This document shows positions 26,242 to 34,405 of a stretch of DNA of 64,000 nucleotides, piece after piece (positions within the stretch are counted from its first letter, which is position 1; each line of letters opens with the position of its first letter). The translations under genes and the position numbers were made by a program. The notes beneath the pieces were generated by a model, which was given only the letters and a program-made list of their open reading frames with translations, was not told where the DNA came from and searched no databases. The DNA comes from CAZMHJ01 sp046350635 (GTDB taxonomy: Bacteria; Patescibacteriota; Saccharimonadia; Saccharimonadales; CAIOMD01), in contig JAXLZY010000002.1 of NCBI GenBank assembly GCA_046350635.1, positions 62,001 to 126,000 of the forward strand, given 5' to 3'.

Positions 26242-26314
26242 GGGCCCAGTGGGACTTGAACCCACGACACCCTGCTTAAAAGGCAGGTGCTCTAACCGGC
26301 TGAGCTATGGGCCC
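26238..26314 (-). tRNA. tRNA-Lys(TTT)
   Basis: Cloverleaf on the minus strand: acceptor GGGCCCA / TGGGCCC, D arm AGCTCAGCCGGTTAGAGC, anticodon arm CCTGC-CTTTTAA-GCAGG giving TTT, T arm GTGGG-TTCAAGT-CCCAC, and encoded CCA. The discriminator base is U73, whereas bacterial tRNA-Lys normally has A73. Copies of its 3' portion occur at 26064-26078 and 25603-25614. Confidence 0.95.
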
Positions 26315-26388
26315 ATAGCTTGCTTTATTTCGGTAAAAAGCCGCTTTATTTTCTCTTATTTTATCTGTTTTGTCAATCTGTTAATGGC

Positions 26389-26892
26389 TTAGCCATGATG
26401 TTTCTTTTTATCGTGCTTTTCGTGTTTTGGCTTTTTCATCCAAAACCAAATCACACTTGCTACCATTCCCGCGCCAATCGCTAGGCCGCTATAGGGCTTG
26501 ATTAGCCCGTATAGATCTGAGTTTTGCAAAGCATTTTGCGTATCGTATGGTAACTTAGCAATCACAAAAATAAAGCAAAGTACTACGGTTGCAGCGGCAG
26601 CAACAATCTGCAAAATGACATCAATATTTGTTGATTTTCGGTACCAAAATAAAATCAAAAGTGGCGCAAGAACAAGTAGTACAATCTGTACCACACTATA
26701 GGTAGGAAAATCAGTCGTTAATATTGAATTCACAATTTGTGTTAAATCCTGGGCGGCTAATCGGGCTAATACTTCACCGCCACAAAGCGCCAAGAGCATA
26801 TACACGGCGTTACTCCGTAAAATTATTGGAGCAAGTCCAAACATGATGCCAATGATTCCAAGTAGTACTGGAGCACTCATAAGCATAAGCAT
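26389..26892 (-). CDS. Multi-pass membrane protein with His/Lys-rich tail
   Basis: The 167-residue protein has four to five hydrophobic helices and a C-terminal tail dense in Lys and His (KHEKHDKKKHHG), which could bind metal or nucleic acid. The start is uncertain; ATG 26880 (MSAPVLLG) is equally plausible. It begins 4 bp after the DUF192 gene, so both are probably co-transcribed. No family recognised with confidence; the two-helix repeats do not match a transporter signature. Confidence 0.6.
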   Translation of the reverse strand: MLMLMSAPVLLGIIGIMFGLAPIILRSNAVYMLLALCGGEVLARLAAQDLTQIVNSILTTDFPTYSVVQIVLLVLAPLLILFWYRKSTNIDVILQIVAAAATVVLCFIFVIAKLPYDTQNALQNSDLYGLIKPYSGLAIGAGMVASVIWFWMKKPKHEKHDKKKHHG

Positions 26893-26896
26893 AGCA

Positions 26897-27391
26897 CTAG
26901 TTAATGCGTATGACTGCCCCCTCTTTTACATTTAACCTATCAAACGTTCCGGCTGGCACTTCGATTGTATAGTAACTGTTTTGGTTAGCATGATAAATTT
27001 CTGGATAATCACCAGGTTGGGCGTTATGTTTTATGTACACAATGGTGCCGTCTTTTTTTAGCCACGCAATATCAATTGGAAATCGCATTTGCACCATCCA
27101 CATACGCCAATCGCCTTCTGATTTGTAGTCAAAAAACATGCCACCGTTTTGAGGTATACTGTCACGTTCGGATAAACCTTTAGCCCGTTTTGCGTCCGTA
27201 TCTGCAACCTCAAGATTAAACTTTTCGTTACTAATTGTTACGGTTTTATACGTTATGACAGACAGCTTTTTTTGAAACATAAAGAAACCGCCGATAAGCA
27301 GCAATACAATAACTATAGAGCTAACAATGTATATAAGCGGGCCTTGTTGTTTACGCGCCGACTCGGTCTTTTTTGTTTCTTTGTTTTGCAT
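26897..27391 (-). CDS. DUF192 membrane-anchored protein
   Basis: The 164-residue protein has an N-terminal anchor helix (about 18-40) and an extracytoplasmic DUF192 domain: FNLEVADTDAKRAKGLSERDS, GMFFDYKSEGDWRMWMVQMRFPIDIAWL and PGTFDRLNVKEGAVIRI. The fold is small and its function unknown. The start overlaps the 3' end of the rimK-like gene by 41 bp in a different frame. Confidence 0.85.
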   Translation of the reverse strand: MQNKETKKTESARKQQGPLIYIVSSIVIVLLLIGGFFMFQKKLSVITYKTVTISNEKFNLEVADTDAKRAKGLSERDSIPQNGGMFFDYKSEGDWRMWMVQMRFPIDIAWLKKDGTIVYIKHNAQPGDYPEIYHANQNSYYTIEVPAGTFDRLNVKEGAVIRIN

Positions 27392-28253
27392 TACGTTCTA
27401 CGTATTCAATTATTTTTGTTGCAACATCACGTTTGGTAATTTTTTCTATGCCAAAACCAGGGCTCGAATTTACTTCGAGTACGAGCGGTCCTCGCTCGCT
27501 ACGCATCATATCAACACCACAAATATGCAAACCCATAGCGCGGGCAGCTTTTAGTGCAGTCTTTTCTTCTTCGTCGGTTAATTTAACAGTTTTGCCTTCG
27601 CCACCTTGGTGTAGATTCGAACGAAAGTCATCATCAAGACTCTGGCGCTTATAACTTGCCACTACGCGTGAACCGACTACAAATGCACGAATATCTACTC
27701 CGGCAGATTCTTTTACGAATTCTTGCACTAAAAAGTTTACACCTTCAACATAAAAAGCCTGCATCACAGCTTGGGCAGCCTTGCGCGTTTCTGCAAGTAC
27801 TACACCATTACCGTGGGTTCCGCGTGCAACCTTGACTATCAATGGTGCGCCACCTGCCTTTTCGACGACGTCATCAAGATCGGCTGTTTCACGAGCAAAC
27901 ACTGTTTTCGGAATACCTACGCCTGCCTTGGCAAGCAATTGGTAGCTACGTAATTTATCTCGTGAACGGACAATCGCCATTGAGCTTGCGGTTGTATATA
28001 CACCCTGCATTTCAAACTGACGCACAACAGCAGTACCGTATTTGGTATAGCTTTGAGCTATGCGTGGAATTATTGCATCAAAACCAACTAACGGTTCACC
28101 CTTATAGTGCACAACCGGAGAATTTTTTTCTACCGTAATATAGCACTTGGCATAGTTAATAATTCGCACTTCGTGCCCACGCTCTTTTGCAACTTGCTTT
28201 AAACGTTGTGTCGAGTAGTTTTTGCCACCCTTAGATAAAATAGCTATTCTCAT
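27351..28253 (-). CDS. RimK-type ATP-grasp ligase
   Basis: The 300-residue protein has an N-terminal pre-ATP-grasp domain, then ATP-grasp motifs: RDKLRSYQLLAKAGVGIPKT, APLIVKVARGTHGNGVVLAE (ATP lid), VQEFVKESAGVDIRAFVVG and metal-binding VLEVNSSPGFGIEKIT. RimK adds glutamates to ribosomal protein S6 in E. coli; related enzymes make poly-glutamate or other amino-acid ligations. It overlaps the retropepsin-like gene by 4 bp, a pairing seen for RimK and its modulating protease RimB. The substrate is inferred only. Confidence 0.88.
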   Translation of the reverse strand: MRIAILSKGGKNYSTQRLKQVAKERGHEVRIINYAKCYITVEKNSPVVHYKGEPLVGFDAIIPRIAQSYTKYGTAVVRQFEMQGVYTTASSMAIVRSRDKLRSYQLLAKAGVGIPKTVFARETADLDDVVEKAGGAPLIVKVARGTHGNGVVLAETRKAAQAVMQAFYVEGVNFLVQEFVKESAGVDIRAFVVGSRVVASYKRQSLDDDFRSNLHQGGEGKTVKLTDEEEKTALKAARAMGLHICGVDMMRSERGPLVLEVNSSPGFGIEKITKRDVATKIIEYVERNAKQRNKKDRVGA

Positions 28254-28732
28254 GATTTGTCCTGTAATTCTTCAAGTTCTTGCTTAAGTTTTATTGACCG
28301 AGCACGCTCTGCTTCTTTTAATGGAGTTCCACTTGCAACGTCAACGTAAAACTTACTACTTATCATACGTCTTCCGATTAAAATCGGATAGAGTTTGTCT
28401 TTTCTGTCAGACAATGTAAATGTTGCTCGAATTCGTTTGCCTGCCACTTTAATTGGCAGTTTAATTCGGTATCTGTATTCTTTGTGGCCAAAGGAACTAG
28501 ATACACGTGTCATTGTGTACTGATCTTTGGGGATACATATTGTCTTACCATTGTAAAATGGTGAAGCTGGGCTAAATAGTACAAATGATAAGCCAGTATC
28601 TGATTCGGTAATATTTGTCGCCCAAATAGAGCTTAAATCTGCCCCGGTGTCTATTTTTGCAGGCACGTCAAATACATCCAATGTTGGGAACGAAACGTTT
28701 TCGACACGGCCAATAATTGGTTTATCTAACAT
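28250..28732 (-). CDS. Retropepsin-like aspartic protease (RimB/DUF785 type)
   Basis: The 160-residue protein has the active-site triad AKIDTGADLSSI (about 26-37) in a compact beta fold with LPILIGRRM-like PILIGRRMI near 117. This matches the retroviral-pepsin-like family often labelled ATP-dependent zinc protease and linked to RimK. TATAAT on the minus strand (28742-28747) ends 9 nt before ATG 28732. It is co-transcribed with the ATP-grasp ligase. Confidence 0.82.
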   Translation of the reverse strand: MLDKPIIGRVENVSFPTLDVFDVPAKIDTGADLSSIWATNITESDTGLSFVLFSPASPFYNGKTICIPKDQYTMTRVSSSFGHKEYRYRIKLPIKVAGKRIRATFTLSDRKDKLYPILIGRRMISSKFYVDVASGTPLKEAERARSIKLKQELEELQDKS

Positions 28733-28782
28733 ATCTGCTATATTATAACATTTTTATTGAAATTTTTCAATGTTTATTGTGA

Positions 28783-28788
28783 TATAAT
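28783..28788 (+). promoter_or_regulatory. Extended -10 promoter, near-leaderless
   Basis: TGATATAAT (extended -10) ends 7 nt before ATG 28796, so transcription would begin at about the first base of the start codon. No Shine-Dalgarno can fit. Confidence 0.6.
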
Positions 28789-28795
28789 CTACCTT

Positions 28796-29722
28796 ATGAT
28801 TTTAAGTTCTAGAATAAAAAATTACTACTATCAAAATATAAATTCCTTGCCAATTGATAAACAGTTCCATTTTGCAACGCGCATGGCTGCCTGGAATGGT
28901 GATAGTGTGGCTTTCGAAATGCTTCGTTCTTTGCGAAATACAATCGTAGAAGCAGATAATTTAACAGATGTATTTGGACGTATTGTCTCCACCCCCCAAA
29001 CTGGGCGCCGTAATGCACACGAGTTGCGCCAGCCCTTTTTCGAAAAATACCCTAGCCTTTACGGTACACATGCTGCTTTATTCCGCCTTCGACACCTAGA
29101 AAGTGTGTATGGCGTAGATGCACGACAAGAATTCTTCGAAGTATGTGATAAAGAAGATTTAGATTTACTTTACGATACATTATCAAATGACCCTGAGGCA
29201 CTGCGGATTTTATCTACCTTTGCAATCAACTTTATGTATCTGTACCAGAAAATTGCACTAAGAAACTCTGACGCAGTAGATGCAACGCTTTTCTTGCGTG
29301 CAGCCGAAGGTTACGATTTAAGCGATAAACTCAATCTGCAGTTAAAAATATACCTATATACTCATTGCATTATCGGTGACAGCAATTTTTATACCGAACA
29401 AGTTCCTGCTCAAAATCTTGAGGCTTATAAAACGATGTTGGCCGAACTTGAAGGTCTTATAAGTGATAACTTTGAATTTATCAATCTCGATAATAAATTA
29501 GAGTTTCTAGTTGCTTGTAGAATAGTTGGTTTTGATTCTGGATTGTTTGAACGAATTGACGCTGAATGCCAGCAATCAATTAGCCCAGAGGGCGACTTTG
29601 TTATTGATACGCATAATGAGAATCTACAAGAAGATAAAGTTTCGTTTGAAAAATCAGAGCACCGCAACGTCTTGTACATTATGAGCGCGAGCGAATACGC
29701 ACCCCACTCTACAATTGTGTAG
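28796..29722 (+). CDS. Hypothetical helical protein, 308 residues
   Basis: The start was placed at ATG 28796 because the TATAAT box lies between it and an upstream in-frame start at 28757. The protein is soluble, largely alpha-helical and acidic, with no signal peptide. A Leu/Tyr-rich repeat-like pattern (TRMAAWNGDSVAFEMLRSLR, FAINFMYLYQKIALRNSDAV) may be helical-repeat packing. No motif or family was recognised. It overlaps the convergent ATP-grasp gene by 14 bp. Confidence 0.7.
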   Translation: MILSSRIKNYYYQNINSLPIDKQFHFATRMAAWNGDSVAFEMLRSLRNTIVEADNLTDVFGRIVSTPQTGRRNAHELRQPFFEKYPSLYGTHAALFRLRHLESVYGVDARQEFFEVCDKEDLDLLYDTLSNDPEALRILSTFAINFMYLYQKIALRNSDAVDATLFLRAAEGYDLSDKLNLQLKIYLYTHCIIGDSNFYTEQVPAQNLEAYKTMLAELEGLISDNFEFINLDNKLEFLVACRIVGFDSGLFERIDAECQQSISPEGDFVIDTHNENLQEDKVSFEKSEHRNVLYIMSASEYAPHSTIV

Positions 29723-30587
29723 CAAAGAATTTCTTAAGTAGGGCTAACTTTTCAGGTACAAACGCTCCGGTGACAAGTTGAGGTTGTGAATTAACTTCTA
29801 AAAAGAAGTACTCACCCGTATCTTTATTTTGTAACGCATCAACGCCTGCGATAGACATTTTTAGCTCTTTGGCTATTTTCTTTGCTTCTGCAATTACATG
29901 CTCAGGTAGTTCTGCTTTTAGCTCTGCAGTACCACCTTGTGAAGTATTGTTAAGGTGGGTACCCGTGGCTGCGACCCTCTTAATTATTACTGGGTCATCA
30001 TCACCAATAACCAAAATTCGATAATCACAATCATTCGGACAAAAACCTTGGGTAATAAAATTTATTGCTTGATTGTTCTCTAGTATTTCAGATAATTGAG
30101 TATTGTTTTTTGCGACGTAGTTATTGTTTCCATGGGCACCAAGGTTATCTTTTACGATTAACGGAAACTGAAGTTTGAGCGAAGTAACATCGTTAAGGTA
30201 TGTAGTGTTTAACGAGTAATATGTAGGCAAAATAGGAATATTAAGCTCAAAAAATGTAACTGCTTGGGCAATTTTGGAAGAAGGTCGATAGTTAGAATAA
30301 TCATTAAAGAACGGAACCTGTTTATGAAGTGCATAGCGACTTACTATGTACGCACACTCTGTATAATTACGAATTTTACCTCTAAGTAAAATGCAATCGT
30401 AGTGAGACAGTGGTGTTTTTGTGCGCCAATCATACGTTTCGAATACATCATTTGTTATTTCGAATACAAGATGATCAAACCTAATTTCGGTAAACTCAAT
30501 ATCAGGAAAGTTTTCTTTAAACGGCGTAATATAGTCGGTCTGCGCACCCGTATCGTTACTTGCTCCACCAATAATTGCTATTTTCAT
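29709..30587 (-). CDS. ATP-grasp ligase-like protein
   Basis: The 292-residue protein has a RimK-like layout: N-terminal MKIAIIGGASNDTG, central PLIVKDNLGAHGNNNYV (ATP lid), FCPNDCDYRILVIG, then GVDALQNKDTGEYFFLEVNSQPQ with the metal-binding Glu/Asn. It probably joins an amino acid to an acceptor; the substrate is unknown. A GAGGAAT Shine-Dalgarno precedes ATG 30587. It is the second ATP-grasp enzyme within 2.3 kb and differs clearly from the RimK-type neighbour. Confidence 0.8.
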   Translation of the reverse strand: MKIAIIGGASNDTGAQTDYITPFKENFPDIEFTEIRFDHLVFEITNDVFETYDWRTKTPLSHYDCILLRGKIRNYTECAYIVSRYALHKQVPFFNDYSNYRPSSKIAQAVTFFELNIPILPTYYSLNTTYLNDVTSLKLQFPLIVKDNLGAHGNNNYVAKNNTQLSEILENNQAINFITQGFCPNDCDYRILVIGDDDPVIIKRVAATGTHLNNTSQGGTAELKAELPEHVIAEAKKIAKELKMSIAGVDALQNKDTGEYFFLEVNSQPQLVTGAFVPEKLALLKKFFATQL

Positions 30588-30677
30588 TTATTCCTCAGAA
30601 TTAAACTACCTTGGCTACTATTGTAGCGTCATAGTCTTAATAATTGCCAGATATTCGAAAAGTCTTTTGTATTAAAA

Positions 30678-30788
30678 TTAGTGATTTGCTTTAAGCACGC
30701 GCAAGAATACAAAACCAATAACGACTACAAGTACTGCCAAAATCATAACAATCATCGTAATAAACCCGCTTTGGTTTTTGTTAGCCAT
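30678..30788 (-). CDS. Small single-helix membrane peptide (36 residues)
   Basis: ATG 30788 to TAA 30678 encodes a 36-residue peptide: a polar N-terminus (MANKNQSG), one long hydrophobic helix (about 9-29) and a short basic end (RVLKANH). It fills the gap between the ATP-grasp gene and dnaJ. No strong Shine-Dalgarno is visible. The clean amphipathic layout argues for a real small membrane protein, but conservation is untested. Confidence 0.5.
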   Translation of the reverse strand: MANKNQSGFITMIVMILAVLVVVIGFVFLRVLKANH

Positions 30789-30830
30789 ATTGCTTACGAT
30801 TATTACCCGTTAGCTTAGTTTTGTCTAGTT

Positions 30831-31943
30831 TTAGCTAAAGAGCCCTTTTTTGCCGGGTTCTTTTTGGAACTCTTCTAACAGTTCTTTTTGGCGCTTGCTG
30901 AGCTTAGTTGGCGTTGCAACGTCTAGCGTGACGATGTGTGCACCACGGCTTTCGCCTTTTAAGTGTGGCACACCATGGCCAGACAGCTTAAAGTCGCTAC
31001 CGCTTTGTGTGCCGGCCGGTACTTTTATAGTTATAACACCGTCTACGGTATCTACTTTTAGCTCGCCACCGAGTGCAGCGGTTACCATATCAACCGATTC
31101 GTGGCTTAAAATTAAATCACCTTCACGGGTGAACTTTTTGTGTGATTTTACGCGTACATGCACATATAAATCACCCTTAGGGCCGTTTAAGATTGCTTCG
31201 CCGTATTCGCGTAAACGTATAGTTGCGCCGTCATCAATACCAGCCGGTATCTTAAGATCAACTTTTTGCTCTTTACGCTTTACGCCTTTACCACCACACA
31301 CGCTACAAGCCTTTTCGGGCTTTTTGCCACTGCCATGGCAGTCCGGGCATCGTTGGGCCTGCTGAATATTGCCTAATATAGTGCGCGTTACGGTAACAAC
31401 TTGTCCACTACCTTTACAGGTTGGGCAAGTTACGAGTTCGTGCCCTGGCTCTGCGCCGTTACCTTTACAATGTTCACATTCGGCTTCTACATTTAGTTTT
31501 AGGGTTTTTTCTACCCCAAATACAGCTTCTTCGAATGTTAAATCAATAACTGTCTCTATATCTCGCCCACGGCGAGCTTGCTGGCGTTGCTGGCCACCGC
31601 CAAAGAAGCTACCAAACATGTCGCCTAAATCGCCAAAGTCAAAGTTGATATTTTGGCCGTTAAAGTTAAAGCCTTGGCCCGTAAAGTCGTAGGCACCGCC
31701 ACCATAGCCAGGGCCACCGCCATTACCGCCAACGCCAGCATGACCAAATTGATCGTAGCGTTTGCGTTTTTCGGTGTCTTTTAAGACTTCGTACGCTTCG
31801 TTGATTTCTTTGAACTTGGTTTCGTCACCACCTTCTTTATCGGGGTGATGGAGCACGGCTAATCGGCGGAACGCTTTTTTAATTTCGTCCGCCGATGCGT
31901 CTTTGGAGACGCCAAGTACTTCATAATAATCTCGTTTAGCCAT
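30831..31943 (-). CDS. dnaJ: DnaJ co-chaperone
   Basis: The 370-residue protein is counted from ATG 31943 (MAKRDYYEVLGVSKDAS). It has the J domain with HPD, a Gly/Phe-rich linker, four CxxCxGxG-type zinc repeats (CEHCKGNG, CPTCKGSG, CPDCHGSG, CSVCGGKG) and the substrate-binding C-terminal domain. It is the Hsp40 partner of DnaK and last in the CIRCE-controlled operon. Its start overlaps the preceding HEPN-like gene by 8 bp. Confidence 0.97.
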   Translation of the reverse strand: MAKRDYYEVLGVSKDASADEIKKAFRRLAVLHHPDKEGGDETKFKEINEAYEVLKDTEKRKRYDQFGHAGVGGNGGGPGYGGGAYDFTGQGFNFNGQNINFDFGDLGDMFGSFFGGGQQRQQARRGRDIETVIDLTFEEAVFGVEKTLKLNVEAECEHCKGNGAEPGHELVTCPTCKGSGQVVTVTRTILGNIQQAQRCPDCHGSGKKPEKACSVCGGKGVKRKEQKVDLKIPAGIDDGATIRLREYGEAILNGPKGDLYVHVRVKSHKKFTREGDLILSHESVDMVTAALGGELKVDTVDGVITIKVPAGTQSGSDFKLSGHGVPHLKGESRGAHIVTLDVATPTKLSKRQKELLEEFQKEPGKKGLFS

Positions 31944-32493
31944 TGTTATTCCTTTTACCTGCAATCTCGACTTCAGCAGCAATACTGTTTATCGGTACAC
32001 TTAGTTTTTGGATTGTTGTTTCTAGCCTTTTCAGTTCAGCTAAGTCTACTTCTAATTCTTTCACAAGGCTACTTTTATCATCAAGTTTTTCCGAAAAAAG
32101 ATTATGAGCGATTTTATTCCTTTTTTTACTCAGTTTCTCTAGAGACTTTGCTATTTCAATGATTGCTTTTCTATATCCATCTTCATCAATCGAGAAAAAG
32201 GAAAGCTCTTTAATTAATGGCTGGGTATTTAACTTGAAAATGTCTTTTTTCTTTCCGTCGTTCATATAAATATTTGATCTAACGGCACTTGTGGCTCCAT
32301 AAAGAAACCAAAGAAGTTGCTTTGCTTCATATTCAACCCACTGAAAAAGAACCAAGTATTCGAGAACCAGTTTCATCTCTGTTGATAAATCAGAAGAAGA
32401 GATATTGTCTATCTCTTCTCGAAATTCAAACTTATGCCAATGCTTTGATGATTCAAGAAAATCATCAAATACCGGGAATAAGTCGTCAGACAT
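31936..32493 (-). CDS. HEPN-like protein inserted between dnaK and dnaJ
   Basis: The 185-residue all-helical soluble protein contains SKKRNKIAHNLFS (about 137-149), in which RNKIAH fits the Rx4-6H motif of HEPN domains, many of which are RNases in toxin-antitoxin and stress systems. A C-terminal Leu/Glu/Lys coiled coil follows. It is coupled at both ends: its ATG overlaps the dnaK stop (TAATG) and its stop overlaps dnaJ. This is not part of the standard hrcA-grpE-dnaK-dnaJ operon. The HEPN call rests on one motif plus helicity. Confidence 0.6.
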   Translation of the reverse strand: MSDDLFPVFDDFLESSKHWHKFEFREEIDNISSSDLSTEMKLVLEYLVLFQWVEYEAKQLLWFLYGATSAVRSNIYMNDGKKKDIFKLNTQPLIKELSFFSIDEDGYRKAIIEIAKSLEKLSKKRNKIAHNLFSEKLDDKSSLVKELEVDLAELKRLETTIQKLSVPINSIAAEVEIAGKRNNNG

Positions 32494-34394
32494 TATTTTT
32501 CTTTCTTGTCAGCGTCTTTTTCGTCGACGACTTCGCCTTCTACAGGGCCATCTTCCTTTTTAGCATCGTCTGACTTTGCTTCGCCAGCGTCTGCTGATTC
32601 GTACAACTTTGCACCAATTGGCATGATTTTATCGGTTAGTTCTTTACCAGCCTTTTCAAGCTCTTCTTTATCGGTACTTTCAACTTTGCCTTGTGCTTCT
32701 TTAATGGCTTCTTCTAGGGTCTTTTTATCGTCTTCGGTAATCTTATCGCCGTTATCGTCTTTAAGCTTTTGGGCTTGGTAAATAGCGTTTTCTAGCTGGT
32801 TACGGGCATCAACGGCTTCGCGCTTCTTTTTATCGGCTTCGGCATTTGCTTCGGCTTCTTTTTGCGCCTTTTCAACGTCTTCTTTACTTAGATTACCGCT
32901 GTTCTGAATAGTAATACTTTGCTCTTTGCCAGTACCCTTATCTTTTGCAGTAACGTTTAGAATACCATTTGCGTCGATGTTAAAGGTAACTTCGATTTGT
33001 GGAATACCACGAGGCGCTGGTGCAATTCCATCAAGGATAAAGCGGCCAAGGCTCTTGTTATCGTTAGCCATTTCGCGCTCACCCTGTAGCACATGAATCT
33101 CTACCTGTGGCTGGTTGTCTGCTGCAGTGCTAAAGGTTTCGCTCTTGCTAGTTGGGATAGTTGTATTGCGCTCGATAAGTTTAGTGCTAACACCACCCAT
33201 GGTTTCGATACCAAGGCTTAATGGTGTTACGTCTAGTAGCAATACATCTTTAACATCACCAGCAAGCACACCACCCTGAATTGCAGCACCAATAGCCACA
33301 ACTTCGTCTGGGTTTACGCCCTTCATTGGCTCTTTGCCAAAAATCTTCTGTACCTTTTCTTGGACGGCTGGCATACGAGTCATACCACCAACAAGCACCA
33401 CGGCGTTAATATCGCTTGCCTTTAGGCCAGCGTCTTTAAGGGCCTTTTCGCATGGTTCTGCAGTGCGATCAACTAAATCGCCAACAAGGCTTTCTAATTT
33501 AGCGCGGGTAAGCTTGGTTTCAAAGTGAACTGGGCCATCAGCTGTTGCGGTTAAGAACGGTAAGTTAATGGTAACTTCGTTGGTTGTACTAAGCTCAATT
33601 TTGGCCTTTTCTGCTTCGTCACGTAGGCGCTGCATGGCGGCTTTATCGTCGGTTAAGTCTTGGCCGTTTTCTTTCTTAAATTCTTCTAACAAATAATTAA
33701 CGATTGCACGGTCAAAGTCAGCACCACCTAGATGTGTGTCACCATTGGTACTCTTAACTTCAAACACACCGTCACCTAGTTCTAGGATTGATACGTCAAA
33801 CGTACCACCACCAAGGTCGTAGACAGCAATCTTTTCGTCTGTACCACCCTTTTCAAGGCCGTATGCTAATGCTGCTGCAGTTGGTTCGTTAATAATACGC
33901 TTAACTTCTAGGCCAGCAATTTTACCAGCGTCTTTGGTAGCTTGACGCTGTGCATCGTCAAAGTAGGCAGGTACGGTAATAACGGCTTCGGTGATGCTTT
34001 GTCCTAAAAAGCCTTCGGCATCAGCTTTAAGCTTGCTAAGCACCATTGCACTTAACTCTTCTGGGCTGTAGCTTTTATCACCCATAACAACTTTTACGCT
34101 ATCGCCAGATTTTTCCATCTTGTAGCCCATAAGCTTGATATCGCGCTGGACTTCTTTATCTTCCCATCGGCGGCCAATAAGACGCTTCATTTCGTAGACA
34201 GTTTTATCTGGGTTTGTAACTGCCTGACGGCGAGCTACTTGGCCAACAAGACGTTCGCCACTTTTATTAACTGCCACCACACTTGGTGTAGTTCGGTTAC
34301 CCTCAGAATTAGCAATAATTTCTGGCTTGCCGCCTTCCATTACTGCCATTGCGCTGTTGGTTGTACCTAAGTCGATTCCTAAAATTTTACCCAT
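32493..34394 (-). CDS. dnaK: DnaK (Hsp70) chaperone
   Basis: The 633-residue Hsp70 has GIDLGTTNSAMAVMEGG, the phosphate-2 motif IAVYDLGGGTFDVSIL, the linker VLLLDVTPLSLGIETMGG, a substrate-binding beta domain and a Lys/Glu/Ala-rich helical lid. The C-terminal tail ends in alternating acidic and basic residues. An AGGAG Shine-Dalgarno precedes ATG 34394. It lies in a heat-shock operon with hrcA and grpE. Confidence 0.98.
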   Translation of the reverse strand: MGKILGIDLGTTNSAMAVMEGGKPEIIANSEGNRTTPSVVAVNKSGERLVGQVARRQAVTNPDKTVYEMKRLIGRRWEDKEVQRDIKLMGYKMEKSGDSVKVVMGDKSYSPEELSAMVLSKLKADAEGFLGQSITEAVITVPAYFDDAQRQATKDAGKIAGLEVKRIINEPTAAALAYGLEKGGTDEKIAVYDLGGGTFDVSILELGDGVFEVKSTNGDTHLGGADFDRAIVNYLLEEFKKENGQDLTDDKAAMQRLRDEAEKAKIELSTTNEVTINLPFLTATADGPVHFETKLTRAKLESLVGDLVDRTAEPCEKALKDAGLKASDINAVVLVGGMTRMPAVQEKVQKIFGKEPMKGVNPDEVVAIGAAIQGGVLAGDVKDVLLLDVTPLSLGIETMGGVSTKLIERNTTIPTSKSETFSTAADNQPQVEIHVLQGEREMANDNKSLGRFILDGIAPAPRGIPQIEVTFNIDANGILNVTAKDKGTGKEQSITIQNSGNLSKEDVEKAQKEAEANAEADKKKREAVDARNQLENAIYQAQKLKDDNGDKITEDDKKTLEEAIKEAQGKVESTDKEELEKAGKELTDKIMPIGAKLYESADAGEAKSDDAKKEDGPVEGEVVDEKDADKKEK

Positions 34395-34405
34395 AATTAT
34401 TACTC

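Noticed and set aside
30850..31365. 171-codon plus-strand ORF
   Set aside because: Antisense to dnaJ; Ser/Pro/Thr/Cys-rich mirror of its Gly/Cys repeats.
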